A stretch of DNA of 64,000 nucleotides, from positions 167,298,047 to 167,362,046 of the forward strand of contig NC_080571.1 of assembly GCF_030247185.1 (NCBI RefSeq). Reading direction: 5' to 3'. The position numbers and the translations under genes were made by a program. The notes below the pieces were generated by a model. The model saw only the letters and a list, made by a program, of their open reading frames with translations. It made no database searches and had not been told where the DNA came from. The DNA comes from Malaya genurostris. Taxonomy: Eukaryota; Arthropoda; Insecta; Diptera; Culicidae. This document shows positions 1-12,245 of the stretch, piece by piece; position 1 is the stretch's first letter; every line of letters starts with the position of its first letter.

Positions 1-499
1 CCTCAGAACGCGTTCTGATTGGCTGGTGTTGACAGGGGTCAAATGAGACAGGGTTTTCAATAGTGTACTATTGAAATACTTCAATGCTGTTGCTATACAC
101 GTTTAAGTTGAAAAATTTCGATTCTATTGGTAGTTAGATTATATAAATCCTTTCACAGATCACTGAGCTATGAGCTTTAAAAATACGAGCAAGGCAAACG
201 CGCCTTATGAATTATCCCCTTTGATACTCGTTTATACCAAACATTGCAGAATAGTTTAATTTTGAATTATTTGAGATTATGTCACACAAATGATAATTTT
301 ATCATAAAATTGTGATCATATTTCCGATGGCGTGTAGTAAAAATTATGCTGATTCGTTAGATACAACAAGAGATATTCACGACCAAAAACTTATCACTCT
401 CTCAGAGGGTAAATTTTGAAAAGGCACCCCATAGTAAAGTAAGTCGTATTCACGACAAAATATTTTATTGACAGAGAGTGTGAAAAGGAAAACAAATGT
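1..499. other. Unassigned AT-rich sequence upstream of gypsy copy 1
   Basis: No coding potential is visible. The stretch begins with a perfect 16-bp palindrome at 3-18 (TCAGAACGCGTTCTGA). It also carries an approximately repeated motif, TATTCACGAC, near 372-381 and 447-456. Sequence recognisable as gypsy pol begins just after 499. This could be a MITE or a rearranged part of the gypsy element; I cannot decide which. Confidence 0.3.
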
Positions 500-504
500 T
501 TGCT

Positions 505-3445
505 TGATTTAGATACAAATCAAGACGTAATTCTTACGGAAAATAAAAGATACGGTCAAATAACTGGTCGGGACAGAACGGATAAAGTATTAAAATCACT
601 GAATATGCGGCAGTGCACGAAATTGAGACCACTACAAATGTTGTGATCAATAAACGGCAATACAGATTTCCAGAAGCTACGAAGAGGCATATTAATGAAG
701 AAATTGGAGAAATGCGAAAACAAGGTATCATAAAGCCTAGCAAAAGTCTGTGGAATGCACCAGTCCTATGTGTTCCCAAGAAGGTCGATGAATTTGGTAA
801 CAAGAAATACAGAATCGTGGTTGACTTCAGAGCTTTAAATTCAGTTACCAAGCCATTTGTATATCCAATTCCACTGATTGATGAGATTCTATATAATCTT
901 GGAAACAGTAAATATTTTTCTACCTTGGATTAAAAATCAGGATTTTACCAAGTACCAATTAACTCAAAAGACGCAGCTAAGACAGCATTTTCGACTCCAA
1001 AAGTTCATTTTGAATTCACAAGAATGCCTATGGGTTTGCGTAATAGCCCGTCGACGTTCCAAAGATTAATGAATACGGTACTTTATGAGATAGAAGGGTT
1101 TAAAGCAATCATCTATCTGGATGATATAATTGTTTTCGGTGTTACCATCGAAGAACACAGTGAAAACTCACGCAAAGTTTTAGAGACTCTCCGCCGACAT
1201 AATCTAAAAGTCGAGCCAGGCACATGCCAAATATTGAAAAATGAAATTAAGTATTTAGGGCATGGAATTCGTCCTATGGAGGACAATACAAAAACAATAA
1301 AAGAGATGGCAGCACCAAAACAGTCAAAGGCGTTCGGTCATTCTTACCTCACATAGCAGAGAAACGTAAACCATTGAACGATCTCTTGCGAAAGAATGTT
1401 AAGTTTACTTGGACACAAGAGTGTCAAAAATCTTTTGTGGAATTGCGAAATTTTTCAACTTCTGACACGCTGTTAGTTAGCTCGAACTGTAAAGATACGT
1501 TCGTGATCACGACAGATGCGAGCGAGTACGCTATTGGAGCAGTACTCTCTAATGAAAAATCGATCGATAGGCCTATTTCATATGCAAGCAGAGGTCTAGT
1601 GGGTGCTGAAAGAGAGTGCCATACGATTGAAAAATAATTGTTAGCCATCGTATGGGCAGTGAACCGTTTTAAACATTTTATTTATAATCAGAAATTTATT
1701 GTATACACTTATCATAGACCGTTGATTTTTCAATATGGCATTTAAAAGAAACTTCGCCTACGCTAACGCGTCTACGTCTGAAACTACAAGGGTTGGAAAT
1801 GAAACTATAAACAAGCAAAGACAATGTTGTGGCAGACTTTTTATCTAGATTGCCCGAGCAGGCCGGGTCCTTACACCGTATTTAAATAGTCACTAGACAA
1901 CAAAAACGTCAACAGCAGCAAGCAGAAAAAAATGAACTTGTAAAGCGGAAGGACGCGGGGGGTAAACCAACCCCACCAGACAGCTCACAGATGAGTCTGG
2001 ACGATTTACGCTGTTTAAAAACAAACAAAAGTCAGAGTGGAATCCGCACATGGACGGATTAGAAAACATAGACTTTGGATGGAACGAAAAGGAAGATTTG
2101 GGAGCACTCTCGTATTTCGAAGAATACGAAATAAGCATGAATAATAATGACATAAAATTTGGTCTACTGAAATTTTCAAAACATAAAGCGAATTTGAAGG
2201 TACTTTCATAGTGGTAAACAGTAGATCAGCGTATAAAGAATTAGCCGAACTGGTGGACCTACCACACGGTTTGAAGGACTATCAGAATGGAAGAGTATTT
2301 TCAATTTCAGATCGTAAAATATGGGGATTGCTTCTAAATGGCTCGAGTAGATCAATAACCGACACAAGAATTCTAATAGATGGGTTAGAGATGCATTCAC
2401 TAACTGTCCTGAAGACATGAAAAATGCAAGGAACATTCAAATTATTTCTTTTCGAAACGTGCAGAAAACCTCTGAGGCAAACGTGTTGAGATTTATTGCC
2501 GAGAAATTTGATAAAATTTTCACACTATACGCACCGGTAAAAGACAGGATGTGGGTGCCAGTAATAGACCGCGAAATTAAATTGAAAGAATTCCACAATG
2601 CTCCTCTAGGTGGACATGTTGGAAGCAAACGAATGTTGAAGAGAATGAGTCTGCAATTTCATTGGACTAATATGCGAAAAGATATTGAAAATTATGTTAA
2701 ACAATGTAACTCGTGCCAGAAAAATAAAATCGGTCGATCGAACAAAATTCCAATGAGAATTACTACGACATCGTCCGAACCATTCGAGAAATTGAATATA
2801 GACATAGTAGTATTACCTGAGTCAGAATGGGGTAACAGAACCGGACTTGTTATGCAAGACGATCTGACTAGATATTTAATTGTAGCATCTATGGAGAACC
2901 AAGAGAGTGCCACGGTCGCGCAAACTTTCATAAATAATTATATATGTAAATATGGGACGCCCGCCGAATTAGTAACTGATAATGGAACTAACTTTGTTAG
3001 TTCTCTTATGAAAAATGCATGTAAAATTTTAAAGATTACCACTAGTACATATCATCCACAAGCAAATCTGGTGGAACGATCGAATAGGGAATTGAAAACC
3101 TACTTAAGACAATACGTAGGTAACGAACCCAAAACATGGGGCCAATTACTCCCATTATTCAATTTCGAATATAATACAACTGTAAATTCCTCAACGGGTT
3201 ATACACCGTTTGAATTAATATACGGAAGACGGGCGAACATTCCAAACTCCGTTTACAAATACGATAATGATGGTCTCTACTATGAGGACTACGTCAATGG
3301 AATACGATCTACATTTAAACGACTTCATCATCTAGCCCGGGAGAATCTAATTGCGTCTAAACAAAAGCGCAAAGAATAGTATGTTAAAAACTCCAATGAA
3401 TGGCAACCAATGTGGGGAGACTTAGTGCTAGTAAAAGCCAATCCT
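505..3445 (+). pseudogene. gypsy copy 1 pol (RT, RNase H, integrase), broken
   Basis: The RT lies at about 613-1360. It includes VVDFRALN, a FSTLD motif followed at once by a stop codon (about 931), the MPMGLRNSPSTFQR motif and the catalytic YLDD near 1117. An RNase H-like part follows at 1374-1740, with TDASEYAIGAVL (catalytic D) and a stop after HTIEK. From 1740 to 2410 the reading frame is shattered. Integrase runs from 2417 to 3445. Its HHCC zinc finger shows GGHVG and CNSCQ; the D,D,E core shows NIDIV, VTDNGTNF and NLVERSNRE. Several stops and frameshifts make it non-functional. In the intact family these domains copy the RNA into DNA and insert it. Confidence 0.85.
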
Positions 3446-4489
3446 TTTCTGGCAACTCTGTTGACTTTAATAGTTGCTGCTTTCTATAGCTACATTTGGA
3501 ACCAAATTAAAAGTGTTTATTTAAAATTTTCAAACGTCAACTTATATTCAACTTGTTATTAAGTGTATTTTTGTTCAGAGCTAGTTGTAGGATTGTGAAT
3601 TTGGTGGCTGATTATCGGTGTGCTGGGCGAATTTAGTTCTGTGGATTTTGTCCTAAGAATCATTTTCGATTGACCATTTTATGATCGGAGGAGTGGTAGT
3701 GCCCCTATTTGGATGACTCTAATCAGCTGTTGTGTTTGTTTCCCTCCTGTCCGCTGGCGCCGCAATTGATGCGCCTAGTGTCGATCGTGTAGTGGTGTGC
3801 GGGACTAGTGATTCGGTATATCGATCCGTACGATGCCGGTGCTAGTACATTGTGTTTTTTTTTCTGGTGTACCAACGCTCAACACACACTGCGTGCCTGG
3901 GACTCACTTCGCTAACGCTGTCTACCAACAGTAATAGTGATAGCTTGAGTTCTACTGGGTGGCAGTGGTTGGGATTGTGCCGGTGCAGTGGTTCTGCTTC
4001 TTCGGCAACGACACTCGTAGCATCTTTGTGCAGAAGGTTCTCGCTGGGCGCGTGCTGTTAACAGGCAGTAAGCGTGTTAGTGCGTACTTTTATACGAGTG
4101 AGGCTTGGTAGAGGTAGATTTAGTGGGCCGATATACTTGTAACTGTCTTGCCGGTTCACGTTATTTTGATCGACAGGTTCAGCGCAATTCTGTTGCGGTG
4201 TTGTGGGTGGTTGGGCGCACCTCTGGCTGTGCGATTGATCAAGGTAGGTGTGCTCCATTATTCTTGTCGACAATTTGGCCAGTGCCGGTTGCCGTGCTAT
4301 GGTCATTGGTTTGCAGTTCGGCGATTTTCTCTACCAATAAATATTAGTTTAATTAGTTGTTTTTTTCCCCTCCTGGGGTTTTTTCACCATATTGGTGTGC
4401 ATTTCATTCAGTCTTTTTTTATTGTTGTAATCAAATATATCGTCATCTGTATTTATTGTGTGCTTGCGTCTAGATTGCTGATCATTGTA

Positions 4490-5534
4490 ATGGATCAGGA
4501 TGGTATGGCTGATGAAATGTCCTGTGGAATTTGTCATCAGCCTGAGACCGACAAGAATGATCTTTCGACATGTTTGTACTGTTTTACATCTGTTCATCTT
4601 AAATGTCGGGGTATAGTGGGTGTAGCGGCTCGACGAGCCAAACAAAACCCCTATTTTTGTTCAGTCAAGTGTACTGACATTTATAAACGTATCACTGATA
4701 TGCATAAAAATGAAAAATCGTTTATCTCATCAATGAGCAATAAACTTAATGCTACTGTCTCTGCCGCGGTGGCTGAGCAGATGCAACAAGTTCGGGATGA
4801 AGTTAGGATTATTACTAGTGCTGTGGAGTCTTCGCAGAATTTCTTGTCTGAGAAGTTCGATTCAATAGTTTCGGATTTCAAGGACTTGAAGTCTGAGAAT
4901 GAGAGAAATCGATACATTGAAGTTTTCACTATCTTCGCTGACTGCTACTGTTAATAAAATTGAAAATTATTATGCTAAGGAAAATAAAAAACATTAGCTA
5001 ATAACGCGATGATATTCGGCCCTCACTCCCCAATGAAAATGTGGGGGAGCTTGTGCTAAAAACATTCAAATGTCTTGGTGTTAGTTTGTCCCGTGATTCC
5101 GTTGTTTCGTCATCCCGATTGTATGCGGGTAATAAAAACAGCGGCGCTCCAATTCCAATACGAGTGGTCTTCAAAGACGAAGCCATTAGAGAAACAGTTC
5201 TAGACAAGAAGCAGGAACATGGCCCTCTGATTGCTACTGCTGTTGACAAATCCTTCAAGACTAATGGAACTGAAATGAAAGTGGCAGTTCGTGAGGAGCT
5301 GTCAACTGCTTCTTTGGAACTGTTAAAAAACATGGAGAATCTCAAAAATTATTAAATATTAAGTATGTATGGCCAGGTCGTGGAGGAGTTATTTTAGTAA
5401 AAAAGGATGATCATTCTAAATTGGAAAAAAATCGTAATAAAATAGATCTTGATCGTGTTATACATTTTTACCGATCCACACAATTGACGTATCCTTCCCC
5501 AGATCAAGTACCACCCATGCGTAAAAGAACTTAA
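4490..5534 (+). pseudogene. CR1/L2-type ORF1 with PHD-like zinc finger, frameshifted
   Basis: I place the start at ATG 4490 (MDQDGMADEMSCGICHQ). The upstream in-frame extension back to 4148 is compositionally leader-like. Near the N-terminus a C-x2-C ... C-x2-C ... H-x2-C ... C-x3-C pattern (SCGICHQ, CLYC, VHLKC, FCSVKC) gives a PHD/RING-like zinc finger, known from ORF1 proteins of the CR1/L2 group. A heptad-rich stretch follows (about 4690-4930). The frame breaks near 4955, resumes at 5041-5355 with an RNA-binding-like segment, shifts again, and ends at stop 5532-5534. The likely role in the intact element is RNA chaperoning in the RNP. Confidence 0.65.
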
Positions 5535-5584
5535 TTTAGCTATTATATTGATGTTACATGTGTTATTATTTGTTTCGCTTTTAA

Positions 5585-8423
5585 ATGGATAATACGACCA
5601 CCAAAAATGTTTTTCACGAAAATATTTATAAGTTCAATAACAACTATACATTAAACGACAAAAAAACACTTAAGATTTTGCTATGGAATGTAAGAGGTTT
5701 TAACGATATTTCAAAATTTGATGATATAATAATTGATATTGACAATTTTAAAACTCCTATAGATGTTATAGTAATCGGAGAAACATGGTTGAAAAATGAA
5801 AATTGTGCTCTCTATAAAATACCGCATTATAAAGCCTTTTATGCTTGTAGAGAACATTCTAGTGGAGGCCTAGCAATATATGTCAAACAAGATATTGAAC
5901 ATAGACTGATAAAGAACTACACGTCCGATGGATTTCACCATATAAACATCGAGCTTTGTATCAAAGGACACTTTTATAATATTCATGGTGTGTATCGTCC
6001 CCCTAGCTTTGATTTTAACGAATTTTCCGTTTACCTAGAAAGCTTGATGTGTTCAATTCAACCGAAGCATACGTGTTTTATTGTAGGTGATATAAATGTT
6101 CCTATAAATCTCATTCATAACAACATTGTGACAAGATATAAGGCTCTGCTAGAATCATATGACTTTTCGTGTACAAATTGTTTTACTACAAGACCAATTA
6201 GCGACAATATACTTGACCATATTATTTGTAAACTTGACGACGTTAATCGTATTCGCAAAGACACAATATTTAATGAACTAAGCGATCACTCTCAAGTCTT
6301 AACAACTTTCAAAATACTGGCTGATAAAGAACCTATGACGTTAACGAAAAAAATAATTAACTATCGTCAGGTAAATCTTGATTTTTCCAATTTTATTAGT
6401 AGTATTGATGTCAATGAGGACGCTGAAACAGTTCTTCAATCTATAGTTTTCGTATGTAACTCTCTACTCGAACAACATACAAGAATAATAACTAAAACAG
6501 TCACAGTGAAAGGTAATCATTGCCCATGGATGACCTTTGATTTATGGACACTAGTGAAAATAAAAAGCAATTACCTCAAACGTGTTAAGGCAAGCCCCCA
6601 CGATCAGCATATCAAACAAATGCTATCACATATCTCTAAAAAGGTCGACTCCATGAAAAGGCGAATAAAAAAAATTATTACGAAAACCTTCTCATTAACG
6701 TACCTCATTCGAAATTTTGGACAAATCTTAAATCTACGTTCGAACCAACAAAAGAAAAGGATAAGATACGCTTGATCGATAGGGGCAACAACATCAATGA
6801 CAACAAGGAAGTTTGTGATATTTTCAACAAATTCTTTTCAAATATCGGTAACGAATTAGCTAAAGCTATTCCTGTAAACTCATCTCTTTGTCCAATAAGT
6901 AACGTTCGTCGTGTTTGTGCTTCTATTTTTCTACGTCCTTCATCTGTAAATGAAGTGATACTGTTTATACAAGGTTTGGATAATAAGAAGAGTAAAGGCC
7001 CTGATAACGTCTCTGTCAGTGTACTAAAACATAATTCATTTGCATTCGCTAAAATACTCTCTCAGTGCTTTAACATAATTATTCAGACCGGTTACTACCC
7101 TGATTGCCTCAAGGTGCCTAAAGTCATTCCTGTGTTCAAATCGGGTGACCGTTGTGATTGTAATAATTACCGTCCTATATCTACATTGTCCGTATTCAAC
7201 AAAATATTTGAAAAACTTCTAGTCACTAAACTTATCGAATTCCTAAGTAAGCATAATATCCTCTTTAAATTCCAATATGGCTTCAGACAAGGTTCTAGCA
7301 CCCAAACCGCTATAATTGAATTAGTTGACGAAATTATAAGCGAGATCGATAGTAAAAATATAGTTGGTGCATTATTTTTAGACCTTAAAAAAGTTTTTGA
7401 CACATTAGATCATAGTATACTTTTGGACAAACTCGATTGCTATGGGATCAGGGGCATTGCTAATTCAATTATCCGTAGTTACTTGACTAATAGAAAACAA
7501 TTTGTATCCATCGAAAGTGACAGTAGCAACCTTGCTCCAATAAACATTGGTGTTCCACAAGGAAGTAATATTGGTCCACTATTGTTTCTTTAATATATTA
7601 ATGATATAGGTAATTTACATCTTAAAGGAACTCCACGACTATTCGCCGACGACACAGCTCTGTTCTATCCTGACAGTGACATCAATGCTATTATTAACTC
7701 AATGGAAAGTGATTTAAGAACTCTTGATCAATATTTCAATGCAAACTTATTATCATTAAATACCACAAAGACTAAGTATATGATTTTCCGTTCCACAAGG
7801 AAAATTATACCAACGCATAACCATCCCCAGTTGACTATTTCAAGTATCTGGGCATATATTTCGATCCCACATTAACCTGGGCTCACCACATAAAGTTTGT
7901 TGCCAAGCACGTGGCGTCGTACTGCGGTCTTTTGAGGAGAGTCAAGTCCTTTGTTCCCCAGCGTGTGCTGTTCAAGTTGTATTTTGCTTATATCCATTCA
8001 CAGCTCAACTACTTGGTATCGGTGTGGGGGCGAGCCGCTAGTTCTTATCTGAAGAAACTCCAAACTCTACAAAACAGATGCCTAAAAATCATTTTCAATA
8101 AACCATTACTATTCTCGAGTCTATTGTTATACTCTGACAGAAACCATAATGTTTTACCAATAACATAATTATGTGATGTATAAATCCACAGTACACCATA
8201 ACCTACAGTTCCAACTATATCCCATTCTAGAACAACACGCCGTAGTAACAATTTGTTTCGTGTTCGAGCAGCTACAAGCCTTGGTCAAAGACGGATCCTT
8301 TTTGTTGGTCCAACTAAATATACAGCACTTCCGCCTGATATACGAGGAATAAGCAATCGTGCCACATTTGCGGCTAGACTAAAGTACCATTTTAAGCACA
8401 GACTGAACGAGATATTTAGCTAA
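5585..8423 (+). pseudogene. CR1/L2-type ORF2: AP endonuclease plus reverse transcriptase, broken
   Basis: The APE-type endonuclease spans about 5660-6320, with GETWL, YRPPS, VGDIN, LDHII and SDHSQ. A frameshift near 6770 separates it from the RT. RT motifs include YRPISTLSVFNKIFEKLL, FLDLKKVFDTLDH (A is replaced by V), GVPQGSNIGPLLF, a stop at about 7593, then FADDTALF just downstream. C-terminal segments continue in shifted frames at 7911-8168 and 8250-8423, and the final stop TAA is at 8421-8423. The element would nick target DNA with EN and prime reverse transcription there. This copy cannot do so as it stands. Confidence 0.8.
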
Positions 8424-8747
8424 TTTAGTTTTTTGTTTTATAATGTAATGTATTTATCGTCAACAGTATTTCATATTATTAACTAATTACCTAAAATATT
8501 TGTACTCCCTTTCCAACATAGCGTAGTAATTAAATTGTGGATCCCTTAAAAGGAAATCTTTTCCACTGGGACTCCACTTTAATAAATTGCACATCAAACC
8601 ATGAATAAATAGAATCTCAGCGGACTTTGTATCAAAATTAAATTTGTATTTCTAGTATTATTATTGCCAGTGTCTATTTGTTTCTTGGTTTTCCGCTGAG
8701 ACTAGTTGCGTCCATCTGGTGTGGGGGAGTGTGGTGGGCAAAAAAAA
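8424..8747 (+). other. 3' UTR and A-tail of the CR1/L2-type element
   Basis: About 320 bp between the ORF2 stop and the downstream target duplication. It ends in a run of nine A that merges with AATCCT. No further genes are seen. Confidence 0.6.
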
Positions 8748-8753
8748 AATCCT

Positions 8754-8846
8754 ACAGGCGCAGGACAAAAATTACAATCACTTTGGAGAGGACCGTATGA
8801 AGTAGTCGCTCTTCCTAGTGACCGATTGAAAAAGTATACGGATTGA
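8754..8846 (+). pseudogene. gypsy copy 1 integrase C-terminal tail after the insertion
   Basis: The integrase frame resumes directly after the second AATCCT. It reads the family's GPY/F motif (LWRGPYEVVAL), then has a short deletion relative to copy 2, and ends at TGA 8844-8846. Confidence 0.75.
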
Positions 8847-10140
8847 GGAACCGAACGTTAGCACCGAATACCAAGATAAATAAAAAAGGTATCAAAGAGA
8901 CATTAGAAAAGTAATAAAAAGATTCAAAATGTAAACAAAGTACTACACGAAAATAAACATATTGTATTAAGAGTTTCATCGGAAAACTAAATAAAAAATA
9001 TTAAAAAGAGGAGTCAGTTAATAATATAAAGGAAACTGAAATCCTGAGGGTAATTGAAATAAGGAATAATAGGATACAGTTATAACAGAAATTAACAGTA
9101 AACATCATACAATGATACAATAACATAAGAATTCTCCGAAAAACTTAACACCCAAGTGTAAGGAAAACACTGAATAAGGTAAAAGTATGAAAAAATGACC
9201 ACGAAAAAAATATATTAGCGAAATATGTAAGATGAAAGTTATAATGAACCAATTCTACACGAGAAAAGATAAATGTGATCAGAAAGATATTGCAACTGTT
9301 TGAAAGGGCAATACATATACGTTTTACTAAAAATTAAAAAAATAATATAATAAGTACGACAGTCAATGAGGAATAAATTTTCACTTATACAATGAAACGA
9401 ACACAATGAAAACAAATGGACATCAAACGTAAATAGAAAAATAAGGCGAAATTGATGGTTATTAGCAGACAAGATCGGGAAGATAACAAAGATACATCAG
9501 AGGGAAAATAAAGCAATATGTTACATTGTCAAAGAAGATATATAATGGGGGAAAACATATGACGAAGAAAAAAAAAGAATATACTTAAAAGAAATTCAAA
9601 CATATAGTTGAATTAACACAAAGTGGAAAAAATACTATGTGAAAATATGGGATTCTAATGATCCTAGATGAATTAACCAATCAAAAAAAATGAAATATAT
9701 TATAAACATGAGAATCATGTCATACACAGCAATACCGAGCTGGTCAGAAGGATAAAAATGTTAAATTGAAGAGGAAAATTATAGATGTGAGAAAAATGTG
9801 TTCTTGGGAGGAAGCTATAATGCTACAAATTAAAATGAACTGGGTAAAAGTTTCAATGCGTTTAAAAAAAGGAAGTACATTACTCAAGGTAGGTACACAA
9901 AATGACATAGAATTCGGGAATAATGTTATAAATAAGGAGAATTTCTATAGTGAAATAAGATGGTTTATCATTCAAGAACATAAAACTAACACTGAAAATA
10001 CACTAAAAGAATACTTCGAACTAAAAAGAAAATAGAGATGAGATATGACGGATACGACAAGAAAAAAATAAGACACAAACGAACAGACTATCAAAACGAC
10101 GCCAGCCAGGCCAGGCCAGCACACAATTTCTATATAATGT
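8847..10140 (+). other. gypsy copy 1 3' noncoding region
   Basis: About 1.3 kb of A-rich sequence with no convincing gene. It is divergent but recognisably homologous to the minus-strand 3' noncoding part of copy 2 (about 13700-14720). It ends where relic B begins. No LTR is left. Confidence 0.55.
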
Positions 10141-10300
10141 ATGTATTTACGCATTGATCGTAGTATGAGTGATTCTCTCGAGAGAGTATCAGTTGTCAGA
10201 GATCTTGGTGTACTACTGGATACACAGCTGTCCTTCAGAATCCACTACTGTCATATTATTGCTCAAGCCAACCGAAATCTTGGATTCATATTCAAAATAG
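10141..10300 (+). pseudogene. Non-LTR relic B, left part (RT C-terminal region)
   Basis: Translation gives the region downstream of the RT core typical of Jockey-superfamily elements (VVRDLGVLLDTQLSF, then IIAQANRNLGFIFKI). The frame is cut at 10300 by the LTR of gypsy copy 2. It resumes at 21384 with AKEFKDPYCLRSLYF, so the two halves were once contiguous. ATAG is present on both sides of the insertion (10297-10300 and 21380-21383). Confidence 0.7.
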
Positions 10301-11298
<998 letters not shown>

Positions 11299-11398
11299 AT
11301 GAGCTTGATGATACCATCAAGTTGCTTGCGTGGGTAGTAACTCAACACGTTATGTTAACGAAATGTAAAACTTTTAGCACTAAGATTGCCGTTACAAA

Positions 11399-11452
11399 AA
11401 ATTAATAAATTTTAATCCCCCTTTTTTTTCTCCCTCTTTTTTTTTGTTTGTT
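11399..11452 (-). promoter_or_regulatory. Candidate polypurine tract next to the 3' LTR
   Basis: On the element strand this is a run of A and G (read as TCCCCC, eight T and CTCCCTC on plus), lying between the 3' noncoding region and the 3' LTR. It is in the right place to prime plus-strand DNA. The exact border with the LTR is not certain. Confidence 0.5.
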
Positions 11453-11959
11453 TTTTGGTTTTTTTTGTTTACATGTTCATTTGTTTTATTTTGTTTACAT
11501 ATGCAATTTGTTTCATTTAAATATTTGATGAAGTTAGCTTCCCTAACCTTATAATGCCGTAGCGTGTGCTTCCATTCCAGTCTCAGTGCCGCCTTGTAGT
11601 TGCTTTTGTCTGTACCTTCTCTGTGGGGTGGGGTGATCGAACGGTTGCTAGTCTTGGACTCTGGGTGTCGTGTCATTTCCTCCATGGTAGCTCCTTCTTC
11701 TCGTCTGGTTCTCATCTCAGTATCCTTCGGTTTGTTGACCATAGTTTAAGAATTAATCGCTGTTTCGTTTGAGTTTTAAGTGTCATCGAAACTACTGCAT
11801 TATTCTGTCCGATGAGTTGAGGCTTCTAGCGCATCTCCAAAAATGTTTCGTCTGGTTTCGTGGTCGCTTTCCCAATGATCATTGAATTCTTTTCCTTTGC
11901 TTGTTTATGGCACTCAGTTGAGCTTTGACGATGCCCACTGAATGAAAGACGGGGTAGTA

Positions 11960-12245
11960 CCTTGTATTGTTGTGGCACCCCCGCGCAGATCATTTCCGAC
12001 GGTGTCGACTATGTTTACTTCCTTCTTGTCTTATGTTTACTTCCTTCTTGTCTTGTCTTTCGTGAGAGATATGCGATAGCACTTTGGACTGTTGTGCTGC
12101 ACCCGCGCATCGTCTTTTACTGTGTTGACTGCGTTCACTTCCTTCTTGTCTTATTTCGTGAGAGATATGCGATAGCACTTTGGACTGTTGTGCTGCACCC
12201 GCGCATCGTCTTTTACTGTGTTGACTGCGTTCTACTTCAATTCGT
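11960..12245. repeat. 96-bp tandem repeat in gypsy copy 2 3' noncoding region
   Basis: Two almost identical units start at 12061 and 12157 (both begin CGTGAGAGATATGCGATAG), a period of 96 bp. A third, diverged unit lies just upstream at about 11960-12060 and shares CACCC-CGCGCA and the TTACTTCCTTCTTGTCTT block, which is itself doubled there. Confidence 0.8.

Larger units (their letters stand above)
3446..8747 (+). mobile_element. CR1/L2-type non-LTR retrotransposon, near full length, inserted in gypsy copy 1
   Basis: A 5.3-kb insertion that interrupts the gypsy integrase tail. The target AATCCT is present on both sides, at 3440-3445 and 8748-8753. The element ends in a run of A. It has a 1-kb 5' leader (3446-4489), an ORF1 with a PHD-like zinc finger, and an ORF2 with endonuclease and reverse transcriptase. 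It is broken by at least two frameshifts in ORF1 and a stop plus frameshift in ORF2. CR1/L2 placement rests on the PHD-type ORF1 and on RT wording such as LDHSILLDKLDCYGIRG; the exact clade is uncertain. Because it sits inside gypsy copy 1, it is younger than that copy. Confidence 0.8.
500..10140 (+). mobile_element. Ty3/gypsy (mdg1/412-like) copy 1, decayed, with nested CR1/L2-type insertion
   Basis: A defective LTR retrotransposon whose pol matches the minus-strand copy at 10301-21379 residue by residue over long stretches. It keeps part of the spacer before RT, the RT, a damaged RNase H and the integrase. After the insertion at 3446-8747 it resumes at 8754 with the GPY/F end of integrase, where WRGPYE is visible. 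The A-rich 3' noncoding part (8847-10140) also aligns with copy 2: the stretch around AAAACGACGCCAGCCAGG near 10092 matches the reverse complement of about 13770-13790. Gag, protease and the LTRs are absent, so the copy is truncated at both ends. An internal deletion near 600 removes about 30 codons ahead of the RT. Confidence 0.8.

Noticed and set aside
4148..4489. N-terminal extension of the CR1/L2-type ORF1
   Set aside because: The in-frame sequence before ATG 4490 has leader-like composition and no family motif; the PHD-like finger begins soon after 4490.
5585..8423. Bacterial or viral reverse transcriptase system
   Set aside because: The APE endonuclease, PHD-like ORF1 and target duplication mark a eukaryotic non-LTR retrotransposon. 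The other RT genes in the window are likewise LINE or LTR element relics.
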